From Pseudomonas atagonensis (GTDB lineage Bacteria; Pseudomonadota; Gammaproteobacteria; Pseudomonadales; Pseudomonadaceae), in assembly GCF_011369485.1 (NCBI RefSeq), contig NZ_VXCA01000003.1:248001-312000 (forward strand): DNA of 64,000 bases. The letters run 5' to 3'. The notes under the pieces are model-generated. The model was not told the DNA's origin, did not search any database, and saw nothing but the letters and a program-made list of their open reading frames with translations. Both the position numbers and the translations under genes were made by a program. Numbering within the stretch: the stretch's first letter is position 1; each line of letters starts with the position of its first letter. Positions 37,648 to 45,174 of the stretch are shown here, piece by piece.

Positions 37648-38298
37648 ATGGGATGGTTTAAAGATTTGCTGGGCACCAGCAACTGGCAGACCGCTGCGCC
37701 AACGCCGACCGTTGCAAGTGGCCCACTCGGGATGGCGCAAGGCAAAGCCGTCAGGTTCGACTCGACGCTGGGCTTGCTGCTCGACGGTTCGACAACGGTG
37801 CGGGTGCCGTTCGATCAAGCGATCTGGAGCGCTGGCTGGGTCGACCTTGGCCAATCCAACAAACTGCACCGCTACTACATGAACGATGAGGATTTCTGGG
37901 TACAAATCCACGTCACTGGCGACGACCAGGTTGAATCGGTCACGCTGTTCAACTACCTCAGTTACGTGACCGTCAACAGTGACGCCGAACTGCAGCGCCT
38001 GGCTGGCCCCAACAGTTTGATCGGCCTGCCGACCTACTCCCATGAAGGTGTCAAATACACCCGCGAGTGGGGCACCGAGCAAGGCCAGACCGAGCTGGTG
38101 CCGATGACCGAGCAAGTGGTCAACCCGGAAGAGTCTTACACCATCGAACACCATTCAATGCTTTACGCCCGCGAGACCGGCCTGACCGATCGCCGCGAGC
38201 TGCTGCTGTTCTCCGTCGAACAGGACGAAGAAGGCACCGTCAGCCTGAGCACCTCGCTGGGCATTTCGTTGTACACGACTGATCTGAGCACCATTTAA
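37648..38298 (+). CDS. yjfK: DUF2491 family protein (YjfK-like)
   Basis: 216 aa. It opens MGWFKDLLGTSN and contains LGLLLDGSTTVRVPFDQAIWSAGWVDLGQ (seen as VRVPFDQAIWSAG) and YYMNDEDFWVQIHVTGDDQVESVTLFNY, blocks of DUF2491. It contains no signal peptide or membrane helix. Acidic, beta-rich. Function unknown; conserved as the third gene of the yjf cluster. A GGAA site precedes the ATG at moderate distance. Confidence 0.82.
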   Translation: MGWFKDLLGTSNWQTAAPTPTVASGPLGMAQGKAVRFDSTLGLLLDGSTTVRVPFDQAIWSAGWVDLGQSNKLHRYYMNDEDFWVQIHVTGDDQVESVTLFNYLSYVTVNSDAELQRLAGPNSLIGLPTYSHEGVKYTREWGTEQGQTELVPMTEQVVNPEESYTIEHHSMLYARETGLTDRRELLLFSVEQDEEGTVSLSTSLGISLYTTDLSTI

Positions 38299-38312
38299 AA
38301 AGGAAGTTTTTC

Positions 38313-38738
38313 ATGCTGGAAGTGCTGGCCGTTTCCCTGAACAAGACCGCGCTGGTCGGTTTCGTTGTTTACCTGATCGGCGCTGTATTGCTGTTCATGC
38401 TGTTTCAGTTCGTCTACACGCGCATCACCCCGCACAAGGAGTTCGAGCTGATCCGCTCGGGCAACGTCGCCGCCGCGATTGCCCTGGCCGGTGCGATCAT
38501 CGGTTTCGCCATTCCGGCGAGCAACGTGATCGCTTTCTCGGTCAACGTCCTCGACTTCGTACTCTGGGCGGTGATTGCTGCGGTTGTGCAATTGTTGGCG
38601 TTCCTCGCTACCGGTCTGGTGCTCAAAGGCACGTCCCAGCGCATCGCCAACGGTGAAATCGCTTCCGGCATTTACGTCGCAGCGGTCGCGATCAGCGTCG
38701 GTATGCTCAACGCTGCGTGCATGACACCGTCCAACTGA
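38313..38738 (+). CDS. yjfL: DUF350 membrane protein (YjfL-like)
   Basis: 141 aa with four hydrophobic helices arranged as two DUF350 repeats: TALVGFVVYLIGAVLLFMLFQFVY, AAIALAGAIIGFAIPASNVIAF, VLWAVIAAVVQLLAFLATGLVL and ASGIYVAAVAISVGMLNAACM. NVAAAIALAGAIIGFAI is the characteristic repeat motif. Inner membrane; proposed partner of the PspA-like protein. It starts 14 bases after yjfK with an AAGGA site. Confidence 0.88.
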   Translation: MLEVLAVSLNKTALVGFVVYLIGAVLLFMLFQFVYTRITPHKEFELIRSGNVAAAIALAGAIIGFAIPASNVIAFSVNVLDFVLWAVIAAVVQLLAFLATGLVLKGTSQRIANGEIASGIYVAAVAISVGMLNAACMTPSN

Positions 38739-38756
38739 TCGGCAGGAAGCCTTTAG

Positions 38757-39446
38757 ATGAAACGAAGCAAATACGTTCAGTTGTCCCTCGCCGCCTCGGT
38801 GGCCATGGCCATCTCCGGCGAAGCGGCAGCGGTGGATCAGCCACGCAACTTCCAGAGCGTTGAACAGTGCGTCGATGCCGAAGTGGCCGCCGATATCTGC
38901 TCGAATGCCTACGTCGCGGCACTGACCGAACATCGACGCATCGCTCCGGCGTATGACGACAAGGCCAAGTGCGATGCAGACTTTGCCGCCGACTGGTGTC
39001 AGAAAAATTCCGACGGCCGTTTTGTGCCAAAACTCAGCGGTTTCAAAGTGCCGCAGAACGGTGAAACCACGCAGAATCTCGACGCCATCGCCAATGCGCA
39101 GATGCCGGCAGGCGACGCGACAGCCGCACAGAATGTACAAAGCACCTCCCACACGTCGAGTGGCGGCGGTAACGGCTGGTTGACTGGCTGGCTGATCGGC
39201 AATGCGATGAGCAACAACGCCAACCGCACGGTTTACCGTGATCGCGATACTCGCCAGACCTACAACACCTCGACCCAGTACCGCAAAATCGAGAGTGCGC
39301 CGCGCAGTCAACCGGATTACGAGAGCAGCAAAAGCAAACCGGTGAACGTGGCCTCGTCGACGTCCCGCGGTGGCTTCGGCAGTCAGTCCAGCGCCCGTAG
39401 CGGTTGGGGTGGATGGGGCAGCAGTTCCGGTCGTTCGAGCAGCTGA
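38757..39446 (+). CDS. yjfM: DUF1190 family protein (YjfM-like)
   Basis: 229 aa. It has a signal-like N-terminus (SKYVQLSLAASVAMAISGEAAA) and six cysteines in the conserved region (QCVDAEVAADICSNAY; AKCDADFAADWC). The C-terminal 100 residues are Ser/Gly-rich and of low complexity (SSTSRGGFGSQSSARSG, ending SSGRSSS). Probably periplasmic or lipid-linked through an atypical signal. The next gene starts three bases later. Confidence 0.85.
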   Translation: MKRSKYVQLSLAASVAMAISGEAAAVDQPRNFQSVEQCVDAEVAADICSNAYVAALTEHRRIAPAYDDKAKCDADFAADWCQKNSDGRFVPKLSGFKVPQNGETTQNLDAIANAQMPAGDATAAQNVQSTSHTSSGGGNGWLTGWLIGNAMSNNANRTVYRDRDTRQTYNTSTQYRKIESAPRSQPDYESSKSKPVNVASSTSRGGFGSQSSARSGWGGWGSSSGRSSS

Positions 39447-39448
39447 CC

Positions 39449-40606
39449 ATGAAGAAAATCCTCTGCGCCGAACGCCCTGACTGGAAACAGACGGCCGAAA
39501 GCCTCGGCTTCCTGTTTCACACCATCGATGACGAACCGTACTGGGACGAAAGCGCGTACTACCAGTTCACGCTCGCGCAGATCGAAAACGATCTCGAGGA
39601 TCCGACCACCGAGCTGCACGAGATGTGCATGGATCTGGTCGACCGCGTGGTATGCAGCGAAGAGCTGATGGATCGCCTGAGCATTCCGGCGCCGTACTAC
39701 GACATGATCCGCACGTCCTGGCGGGAAGGTCATCCGCATCTGTATGGGCGCATGGACTTTTCCTACAGCGGCAACGGCCCGGCGAAATTACTGGAGCTCA
39801 ATTACGACACGCCGACCAGCCTCTACGAAGCGGCGGCGTTTCAATGGGGCTGGCTGGAACAATGCATCGAACGCGGAACGCTGCCGCGCCATGCCGACCA
39901 GTTCAATAGCATCGACACCAAACTGCATCAGGCTTTCGCCGAGCTACAGCTCAAGCGGCCATTCTATTTCGCCTCGATGAAGGACTCGGTCGAGGACAAA
40001 GGCACCACCGATTACTTGCGCCTGATCGCGGAAAAAGTCGGCATCGAATCGCGGCACATCGACATCGAAGACATCGGCCTGACGGCTGAAGGTCGTTTCG
40101 TCGATCTTGAAGATCGCTGGATCCCGCACCTGTTCAAACTGCATGCCTGGGAGTTCATCTTCCACGAACCGTTCGGTGCAGCGATTGCCGAAGGCGACAC
40201 GCAGTTTTTTGAACCGGCGTGGAAAGCGATCCTGTCGAACAAAGGCGCGCTGCCGCTGCTGTGGGAATTGCACAAGGGCCATCCGAATCTGCTCGCGGCG
40301 CATCTCGATCCGAATCCGTCCAGCTCCGTACCCAGGGGCTGGGTGCGTAAACCGTACTTTTCACGGGAAGGCGCCAACATCGAACTGCAGACCGCTGAAG
40401 GGTTGATCGTCAAAGAAGGCGGGCCTTACACCGATGCGCCGTTCATCCTCCAGGAGTTTGCACCACTGCCGAAGTTTGGCGACAGCTACACGCTGATCGG
40501 CTCGTGGGTGATCGGCGATCAGGCAGCCGGGATTGGCGTGCGTGAGGACAACAGTCTGATCACCAAGGATTCCAGCCGGTTTTTGCCACACCTGATTCTC
40601 GACTGA
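39449..40606 (+). CDS. yjfC: Glutathionylspermidine synthase family ATP-grasp ligase (YjfC-like)
   Basis: 385 aa; the ATG at 39449, two bases after the DUF1190 stop, gives the family start MKKILCAERPDWKQTAESLGF (seen as CAERPDWKQ). The ATP-grasp ligase blocks are FSYSGNGPAKLLELNYDTPTSLYEAA (LELNYDTPTSL), KDSVEDKGTTDYLRLIAEKVG, PSSSVPRGWVRKPYFSREGANIEL (VRKPYFSREGANI) and QEFAPLPKF. The amidase domain of full glutathionylspermidine synthetase is missing, as in YjfC. It would join a peptide-like acid to an amine. It ends the operon at a strong terminator. Confidence 0.9.
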   Translation: MKKILCAERPDWKQTAESLGFLFHTIDDEPYWDESAYYQFTLAQIENDLEDPTTELHEMCMDLVDRVVCSEELMDRLSIPAPYYDMIRTSWREGHPHLYGRMDFSYSGNGPAKLLELNYDTPTSLYEAAAFQWGWLEQCIERGTLPRHADQFNSIDTKLHQAFAELQLKRPFYFASMKDSVEDKGTTDYLRLIAEKVGIESRHIDIEDIGLTAEGRFVDLEDRWIPHLFKLHAWEFIFHEPFGAAIAEGDTQFFEPAWKAILSNKGALPLLWELHKGHPNLLAAHLDPNPSSSVPRGWVRKPYFSREGANIELQTAEGLIVKEGGPYTDAPFILQEFAPLPKFGDSYTLIGSWVIGDQAAGIGVREDNSLITKDSSRFLPHLILD

Positions 40607-40638
40607 AGCGAACGCGTCAATTTTCAGCAACAAAAAAA

Positions 40639-40660
40639 CCGTAGCGCTCCCGCGCTACGG
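40639..40660. terminator. Bidirectional Rho-independent terminator
   Basis: A perfect 9 bp stem CCGTAGCGC / GCGCTACGG (40639-40647 and 40652-40660) flanked by seven A on the left and six T on the right lies between convergent yjfC and the acyltransferase gene. Confidence 0.92.
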
Positions 40661-40678
40661 TTTTTTCCGCTGCTGTGG

Positions 40679-41884
40679 TTAAGACAGCTCAGTCGAGCGA
40701 GTCGGAGTGTCCGTTGCGAGCTTGTCCTGGGCCGTTTCCGACGTCGAGATACCGGCCATCCTGCGTCGCGAGATCTCTGCCCCGCGCCGGCGCAGTGGCA
40801 TTTCGACAAAGCGATAGTTCAACTCGCTGCAGATCACCATGATCGCAAACGAGGTGAGCAACAATTCCACGGTGAACTCAGCCCCCAGTGGCACACCCCG
40901 TTCACTGGCCACTCGGCTCCAGATTTCGGTACTCAAGTGGTAGGCGAACATGTGTATGACATACAAGGCATAGGATCGCGACCCCAGCCATTGCCCAAGT
41001 CCGCTCAAGATCGCCGGGCAGTAGATGTAGCCTTTTTGATAACTGGAGAGCCAGACCAGAATTAACGCAGTCACCGCAATCAGCCCGACTGCGATTGGCA
41101 CACCGATCATTTGGCCGGCGATGGCGCCGAGCATGTAAAGCAGAAACAGCGTGATGCCCAGCCGCTTGAACAGGCTGCCAGACAGCGCCACAGGCTCAAT
41201 ATCCTTGTACAAGGATGTGCGTGTGAACAGGCACAACAGAATGCCCCACATCATCGCGTCCAGACGGAACGAAAAAAGCATGGGCGCAGGTGGTGTACCA
41301 AAGCCATTGCGATCAAGAGGGAATTGCACGGCAATCAGCGCGATCAAGACGATCACCCGCCAGCGCGTAGAGGTGATCAACAGCAGGAACAACGGGAAGA
41401 TAAAGTAGAATTGCTCCTCCAGCGCCAGACTCCAGTAAACCGAGTTCGGCCCCAGCAGTACGCCGTACTGGTTTGCCAGATTGCCGGAGAACGTGGCGAC
41501 AGCAGTGAAACTGCGCAAATTGTCGAACCACGACTGGAAGGCATTCGACTGGTTGAAAACGATCGAGAACACCAGTGGAATCAGCACCCATAGCCACGCA
41601 GTGGGCAGTAAACGATAAGCTCGGCGAATCCAGAACGAGGTGGCGGCCAAACCGAAACGGTTCTGTTCGCGATTCTTGTCGAAATAATCGAGATAGGCCT
41701 TGCTGACCACATAACCTGAGATACAGAAAAAGAGGTCCACCCCTGACCAGGGTGAAAACACGTTGAGCAGCTTTGACATGAATGGGGCATGGAAGGGCAG
41801 CAACAGGGTGCTGTGTGCCATCACTGTCATCAGGATGGCCATGCCGCGCAGGTACTCGATTTCCTTGTTCTTGCTACTGCTCAT
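40679..41884 (-). CDS. Acyltransferase family 3 membrane protein (OafA-like)
   Basis: 401 aa with about ten hydrophobic helices. The family signature is the N-terminal EIEYLRGMAILMTVMAHST (RG..I..V...H, with the essential His), then SPWSGVDLFFCISGYVVSKAYLDYF and NSVYWSLALEEQFYFIFPLFLLL. It lacks the C-terminal SGNH domain of some members. The likely task is O-acetylation of a surface sugar such as O-antigen. It is the last gene before the island junction. Confidence 0.9.
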   Translation of the reverse strand: MSSSKNKEIEYLRGMAILMTVMAHSTLLLPFHAPFMSKLLNVFSPWSGVDLFFCISGYVVSKAYLDYFDKNREQNRFGLAATSFWIRRAYRLLPTAWLWVLIPLVFSIVFNQSNAFQSWFDNLRSFTAVATFSGNLANQYGVLLGPNSVYWSLALEEQFYFIFPLFLLLITSTRWRVIVLIALIAVQFPLDRNGFGTPPAPMLFSFRLDAMMWGILLCLFTRTSLYKDIEPVALSGSLFKRLGITLFLLYMLGAIAGQMIGVPIAVGLIAVTALILVWLSSYQKGYIYCPAILSGLGQWLGSRSYALYVIHMFAYHLSTEIWSRVASERGVPLGAEFTVELLLTSFAIMVICSELNYRFVEMPLRRRGAEISRRRMAGISTSETAQDKLATDTPTRSTELS

Positions 41885-42097
41885 TGTTTTCTCTTGTTTT
41901 TGTGATGGAACAGCCCTAATCCCGGGGAGCCTGCTGTTGCAAAAAAAACGACTGAAATCGTCAGTCGCCGGGACCGATCATGGATCGGCTTGGCGCGGCC
42001 TTCAAGGCTCAACGCGAAACTTTACTGCAAATGACATTGAGACCGACTGGTCAAGGCCTGGACAGCAGGCCACTTCACGCCCGCCAAAAACGAAGAA
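41885..42097. other. Non-coding stretch upstream of the acyltransferase
   Basis: This segment holds the promoter side of the minus-strand acyltransferase gene and no supported open reading frame. Two short A-rich tracts (41940-41950) and the start of the attachment-site repeat are the only features seen. Confidence 0.5.
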
Positions 42098-42163
42098 ACC
42101 CCCGCGATGCGGGGGTCTCAGGTCTAAACCTTACTAAATAGTCTTGGTTAGGAATTAGAACGG
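42098..42163. repeat. Left attachment-site repeat (attL-like): ssb terminator and last ssb codons
   Basis: This block is a diverged direct copy of the sequence immediately after ssb. It contains a hairpin ACCCCCGC-GAT-GCGGGGGT (42098-42116), CTAAACCTTAC (42124-42134), AGTCT and TAGAACGG (42156-42163). TAGAACGG read on the minus strand is the end of ssb (CCG TTC and stop), here with a TAA stop rather than the TAG of the intact gene. Same order and orientation as 61395-61465. It marks the left end of the island. Confidence 0.75.
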
Positions 42164-42742
42164 TTATGCCTACCTTAAAACAGTAAGAATCACGAATTTC
42201 CTTAGAAAACAAGCACTAGGCTGTATCGACAGCATTTCTGTTCAGTTTTTGGTCAAAAAATCGGACATCCATGCGTATCTTTTTACATCTCGTCTTGTGT
42301 TTGAGACGAGGCGAACCTCCTTCAAGGGGAGAATCGCCCAGGCTACGGATCCCAAAGGGTAGCTTCACGACGTGCTGATGCGAGGTTGGGTGGCTGTTTA
42401 TTTGAGTAGACCAGCGCTCTACCGTGTCAGCCAATCTCAAGATCAACTAGCAACGTTGGTATTTTTAGCAGAGGAAACAAATGCGTCAACAAAAAAATTT
42501 AAAAATAAAAGGGACACCCTGCTCGACCTCCGCGACCGGGCTATCTGAGCACTTGATAGATCAATAGCAGTAATCGGGTGTCTACGAGAACTATGGCGAC
42601 GAGTCAGAAAAACCAAACCTCTGCATCGCCTGATACTCACACTAAACCCTGTTATTCCTAGGGCTGTCGAACATATCGACCTTGCTCAGCCTTTGTTCGC
42701 TGGGAATAGCTGTACCGCGACGTTTTCGGTGACCTAGTTACG
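42164..42742. other. Non-coding left end of the island
   Basis: About 580 bases with no convincing gene. One clear hairpin is visible, CTCGTCT-TGTGTTTG-AGACGAG near 42293-42314. Short frames on the minus strand (76 and 65 codons) have no ribosome site or recognisable product. The stretch could hold a small RNA, a transposase remnant or simply recombination-site arms. Confidence 0.4.
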
Positions 42743-44299
42743 CTATGTGTTCGTAGTCATCCGGAGTAATGCTTTAAATTCTCGTAAGATTTCGCCCTCT
42801 GGCATAGTTTTGGGCAATTCGAGTATATAGTCTACTCGGGTGAGTTCGCCATCTGATAGGAACCAGCGGCGACTTTGTCCTTTGCCTCCTTGACAATCTA
42901 TAACAAAGTACAGGTAAGTATTCATATTGCAGCCTCTACTATGAGAGGTCAGGGTTAGATTACACTCCAAATGGCCTGTATTGTCCTCACCCTCCAAGCA
43001 CCAAGCCGAACGAAGCGTTATTTGCTCTTCAAGGCTGCCAGCCCCAAGCTTATCGAAAGCATCGCTCAGCATCTGATCCGTTAAACCATAGGCAGAAAGA
43101 CCAGATACATCGCCAGGTCGAACTCCCCCTTTGCCTGCAGAGCTATTGAAGGCAGGTAGAAAGTTAACGCCAAACTCCTTGGCTATACTTCGAGCATTTA
43201 AACAGCGCATATTTATACTTTTAAGGGAAGAAAAATATTGATGCCTCGAGTTCCATTGACACTCTGCCTCCCCTCTATTTAATTTCCAGCGCGTAACTTC
43301 ATTACCCTCCACTATCTCTGTCGCTTCGACATCATAATAAATTTTTGCACCATTAATCGCAGCGTGTAAAAACTCGACTGTACTGAAGCTAGTACTTAAT
43401 CGAATTTGCATTGAATCGAACTCGACAATCCCTAAACTAGTTGACCCTGATACGTCAAATCCGATTTTGTGTCCAAGCTGACACTCCTCAGTATGTCTTT
43501 GGAATAGGCTATAGCTCCCTAAAGCTCTTATATTAAAACTGTATGTCTCGCCCGTGTGGATATGCTCTCCTGTTACCTTGATGGCACTAAGCGCATAGCT
43601 TAGTTTCACATAGGCCTTTAGAGAACCTAGTTTTTTTAGCCCTTTAGAGTGAGCACTAATGGTTTCCTTCAGCTTCTCGGCTGCGCGCAACCTATCTTCT
43701 AAAGGTAGCTCAAGAGAAACAGCTTTTTGCTCACTGAAAAACTCGTTAACATAATAGTTAAGAGCTACATCATCAATTTTTGGCTTAGCAGGGAGTGCGC
43801 CATTAACTTTAATAAACGAGGGTGTCTTACTCAAAAGAAACTCTTCAAAGCGATACCGCGCAGATCCGACATTTCCAATTTTCTCGATTAGCTTGGACTC
43901 TAAGTGGGCATGAGAATTTATGACCCGCGTGACTATCTTGTGTAGCCACTTCATCTCCACCAAAACGTCAACTGTATAAGTGCTTGTAGCTGAGTCAATC
44001 AAGTTGTGACACTTAGGGCATACGTGAAGACAATTATTCGCCCCTGCCAGTTTATCTTTGTTTAACCCACCATGACCACGGGGTCCGTCTGGACTAGATG
44101 AATAAATATGAGCGCCTTGACCTCGGGGAATAGCTTTCGCCTCGTCGTCATTTCCTGAATCGCCACCTTTACCAATGGTGGGGCCATGGGCGGGTTCACC
44201 ACATCCACGACGACTGCATCGATACCCAGCAAATTCAGCTTCCTGCCGACGAGTTCCAACGTTGAATTTCGGTTTTAGCTTTGGTATCTCGGTGTTCAA
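42743..44299 (-). CDS. HNH endonuclease fused to a large unknown C-terminal domain
   Basis: 518 aa from a TTG at 44299, chosen because GGAG lies 8 bases upstream and gives MNTEIPKLKPKF; a GTG at 44356 would add 19 poorly matching residues. Residues 15-105 form an HNH nuclease: C28 and C33 (YRCSRRGC), GAHI with H64, a Pro-rich loop (SSSPDGPRG), N88/N89 and C94-P-K-C97-H98. All catalytic and zinc positions look intact. Residues 110-518 are not recognised; they contain several beta-rich stretches and a Cys-bearing tail (GHLECNLTLTSHSRGCNM). Low GC compared with the core. Likely a DNA-cleaving defence effector. Confidence 0.72.
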   Translation of the reverse strand: MNTEIPKLKPKFNVGTRRQEAEFAGYRCSRRGCGEPAHGPTIGKGGDSGNDDEAKAIPRGQGAHIYSSSPDGPRGHGGLNKDKLAGANNCLHVCPKCHNLIDSATSTYTVDVLVEMKWLHKIVTRVINSHAHLESKLIEKIGNVGSARYRFEEFLLSKTPSFIKVNGALPAKPKIDDVALNYYVNEFFSEQKAVSLELPLEDRLRAAEKLKETISAHSKGLKKLGSLKAYVKLSYALSAIKVTGEHIHTGETYSFNIRALGSYSLFQRHTEECQLGHKIGFDVSGSTSLGIVEFDSMQIRLSTSFSTVEFLHAAINGAKIYYDVEATEIVEGNEVTRWKLNRGEAECQWNSRHQYFSSLKSINMRCLNARSIAKEFGVNFLPAFNSSAGKGGVRPGDVSGLSAYGLTDQMLSDAFDKLGAGSLEEQITLRSAWCLEGEDNTGHLECNLTLTSHSRGCNMNTYLYFVIDCQGGKGQSRRWFLSDGELTRVDYILELPKTMPEGEILREFKALLRMTTNT

Positions 44300-45174
44300 G
44301 GGTGTGTCTCCGACGAATACAACCCCGGTGCAAGTCTTCCAACAGTGACTCGTCACCTCTGTGCTCTGACTAAATTTAGTGGCGCTTTGGCAGGAATACT
44401 ACCAGCCGAACGAGTTTGGGACTACCACCTCCGACGGTTTATAGCCTACCACCCCGGTGCTATCAGACTAAGTTATTTAAGAGCATGCATAGATATTTTT
44501 TTCACATTCTTAGACACAACTAATACAGAAATATTTTAGCAACCTGAACAATCTTACTTTACCTATCGACTTACCTCATAACATCGGATGACTTGACCGG
44601 AAACCTCGCCAACAATTTCTTTCCTTCTTCCAAACATCGCCGATGGAATCAATCGGTTTCGGATCTCGATAATTTGCTGCATTCTTTTTTTAGAATGCTA
44701 GCGGAAACTTCGGCGCATTCTATTTCTTCAAAATAAAGAAGGCAAAAGGTCCAACGCAAGAGAGGTGATTCGAATATGCAGGCTGGCAGCTTCTCAAATT
44801 TCTAGGAAGTAAGGCTACTCCAAACTCTGGGACGGTCGAAAAATAAAGATAGTTAAGCGACGTACACCTGAGCAGTGATCCGGAAATCTACTGACGAGTG
44901 AGCTCTTTCAGTCGAAAAAGGCATGGATTTTGTCGCGAGGGTCAAGGTCTCCACGCACCGTTGCATTGCGCAATCTGTCGCAACCCTAAACGCCTCACGA
45001 GCTTAGCTGTGTTGCTTGGGGGGCTGTTGCACGACCCAAAAAAAAGCTAATGTAGGCTATGGTATCATTTTGCCTCTCGCACCGAAAACGGGAGGTTTGC
45101 TGGAAATCAAGCTTTCGGTAACTTGTACCAAAAAGCGCTCGGAGCATGGGTAACGTTTTAAAAGGATAATGCCA
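44300..45174. other. Non-coding spacer between divergent island genes
   Basis: About 870 A+T-rich bases lie between the divergent HNH and kinase genes. Frames of 63-64 codons exist on both strands but have no ribosome site and no recognisable product. Promoters for both neighbours must lie here. The length is unusual for an island of this density, so a short RNA or decayed gene is possible, but nothing can be shown. Confidence 0.4.

Noticed and set aside
42216..42640. Two small minus-strand frames (76 and 65 codons) at the left end of the island
   Set aside because: No start signals or motifs; more likely non-coding sequence near the attachment site.
44345..44539. 64-codon plus-strand frame upstream of the kinase gene
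   Set aside because: No ribosome site, overlaps the promoter side of the nuclease gene, no similarity to a known small protein.
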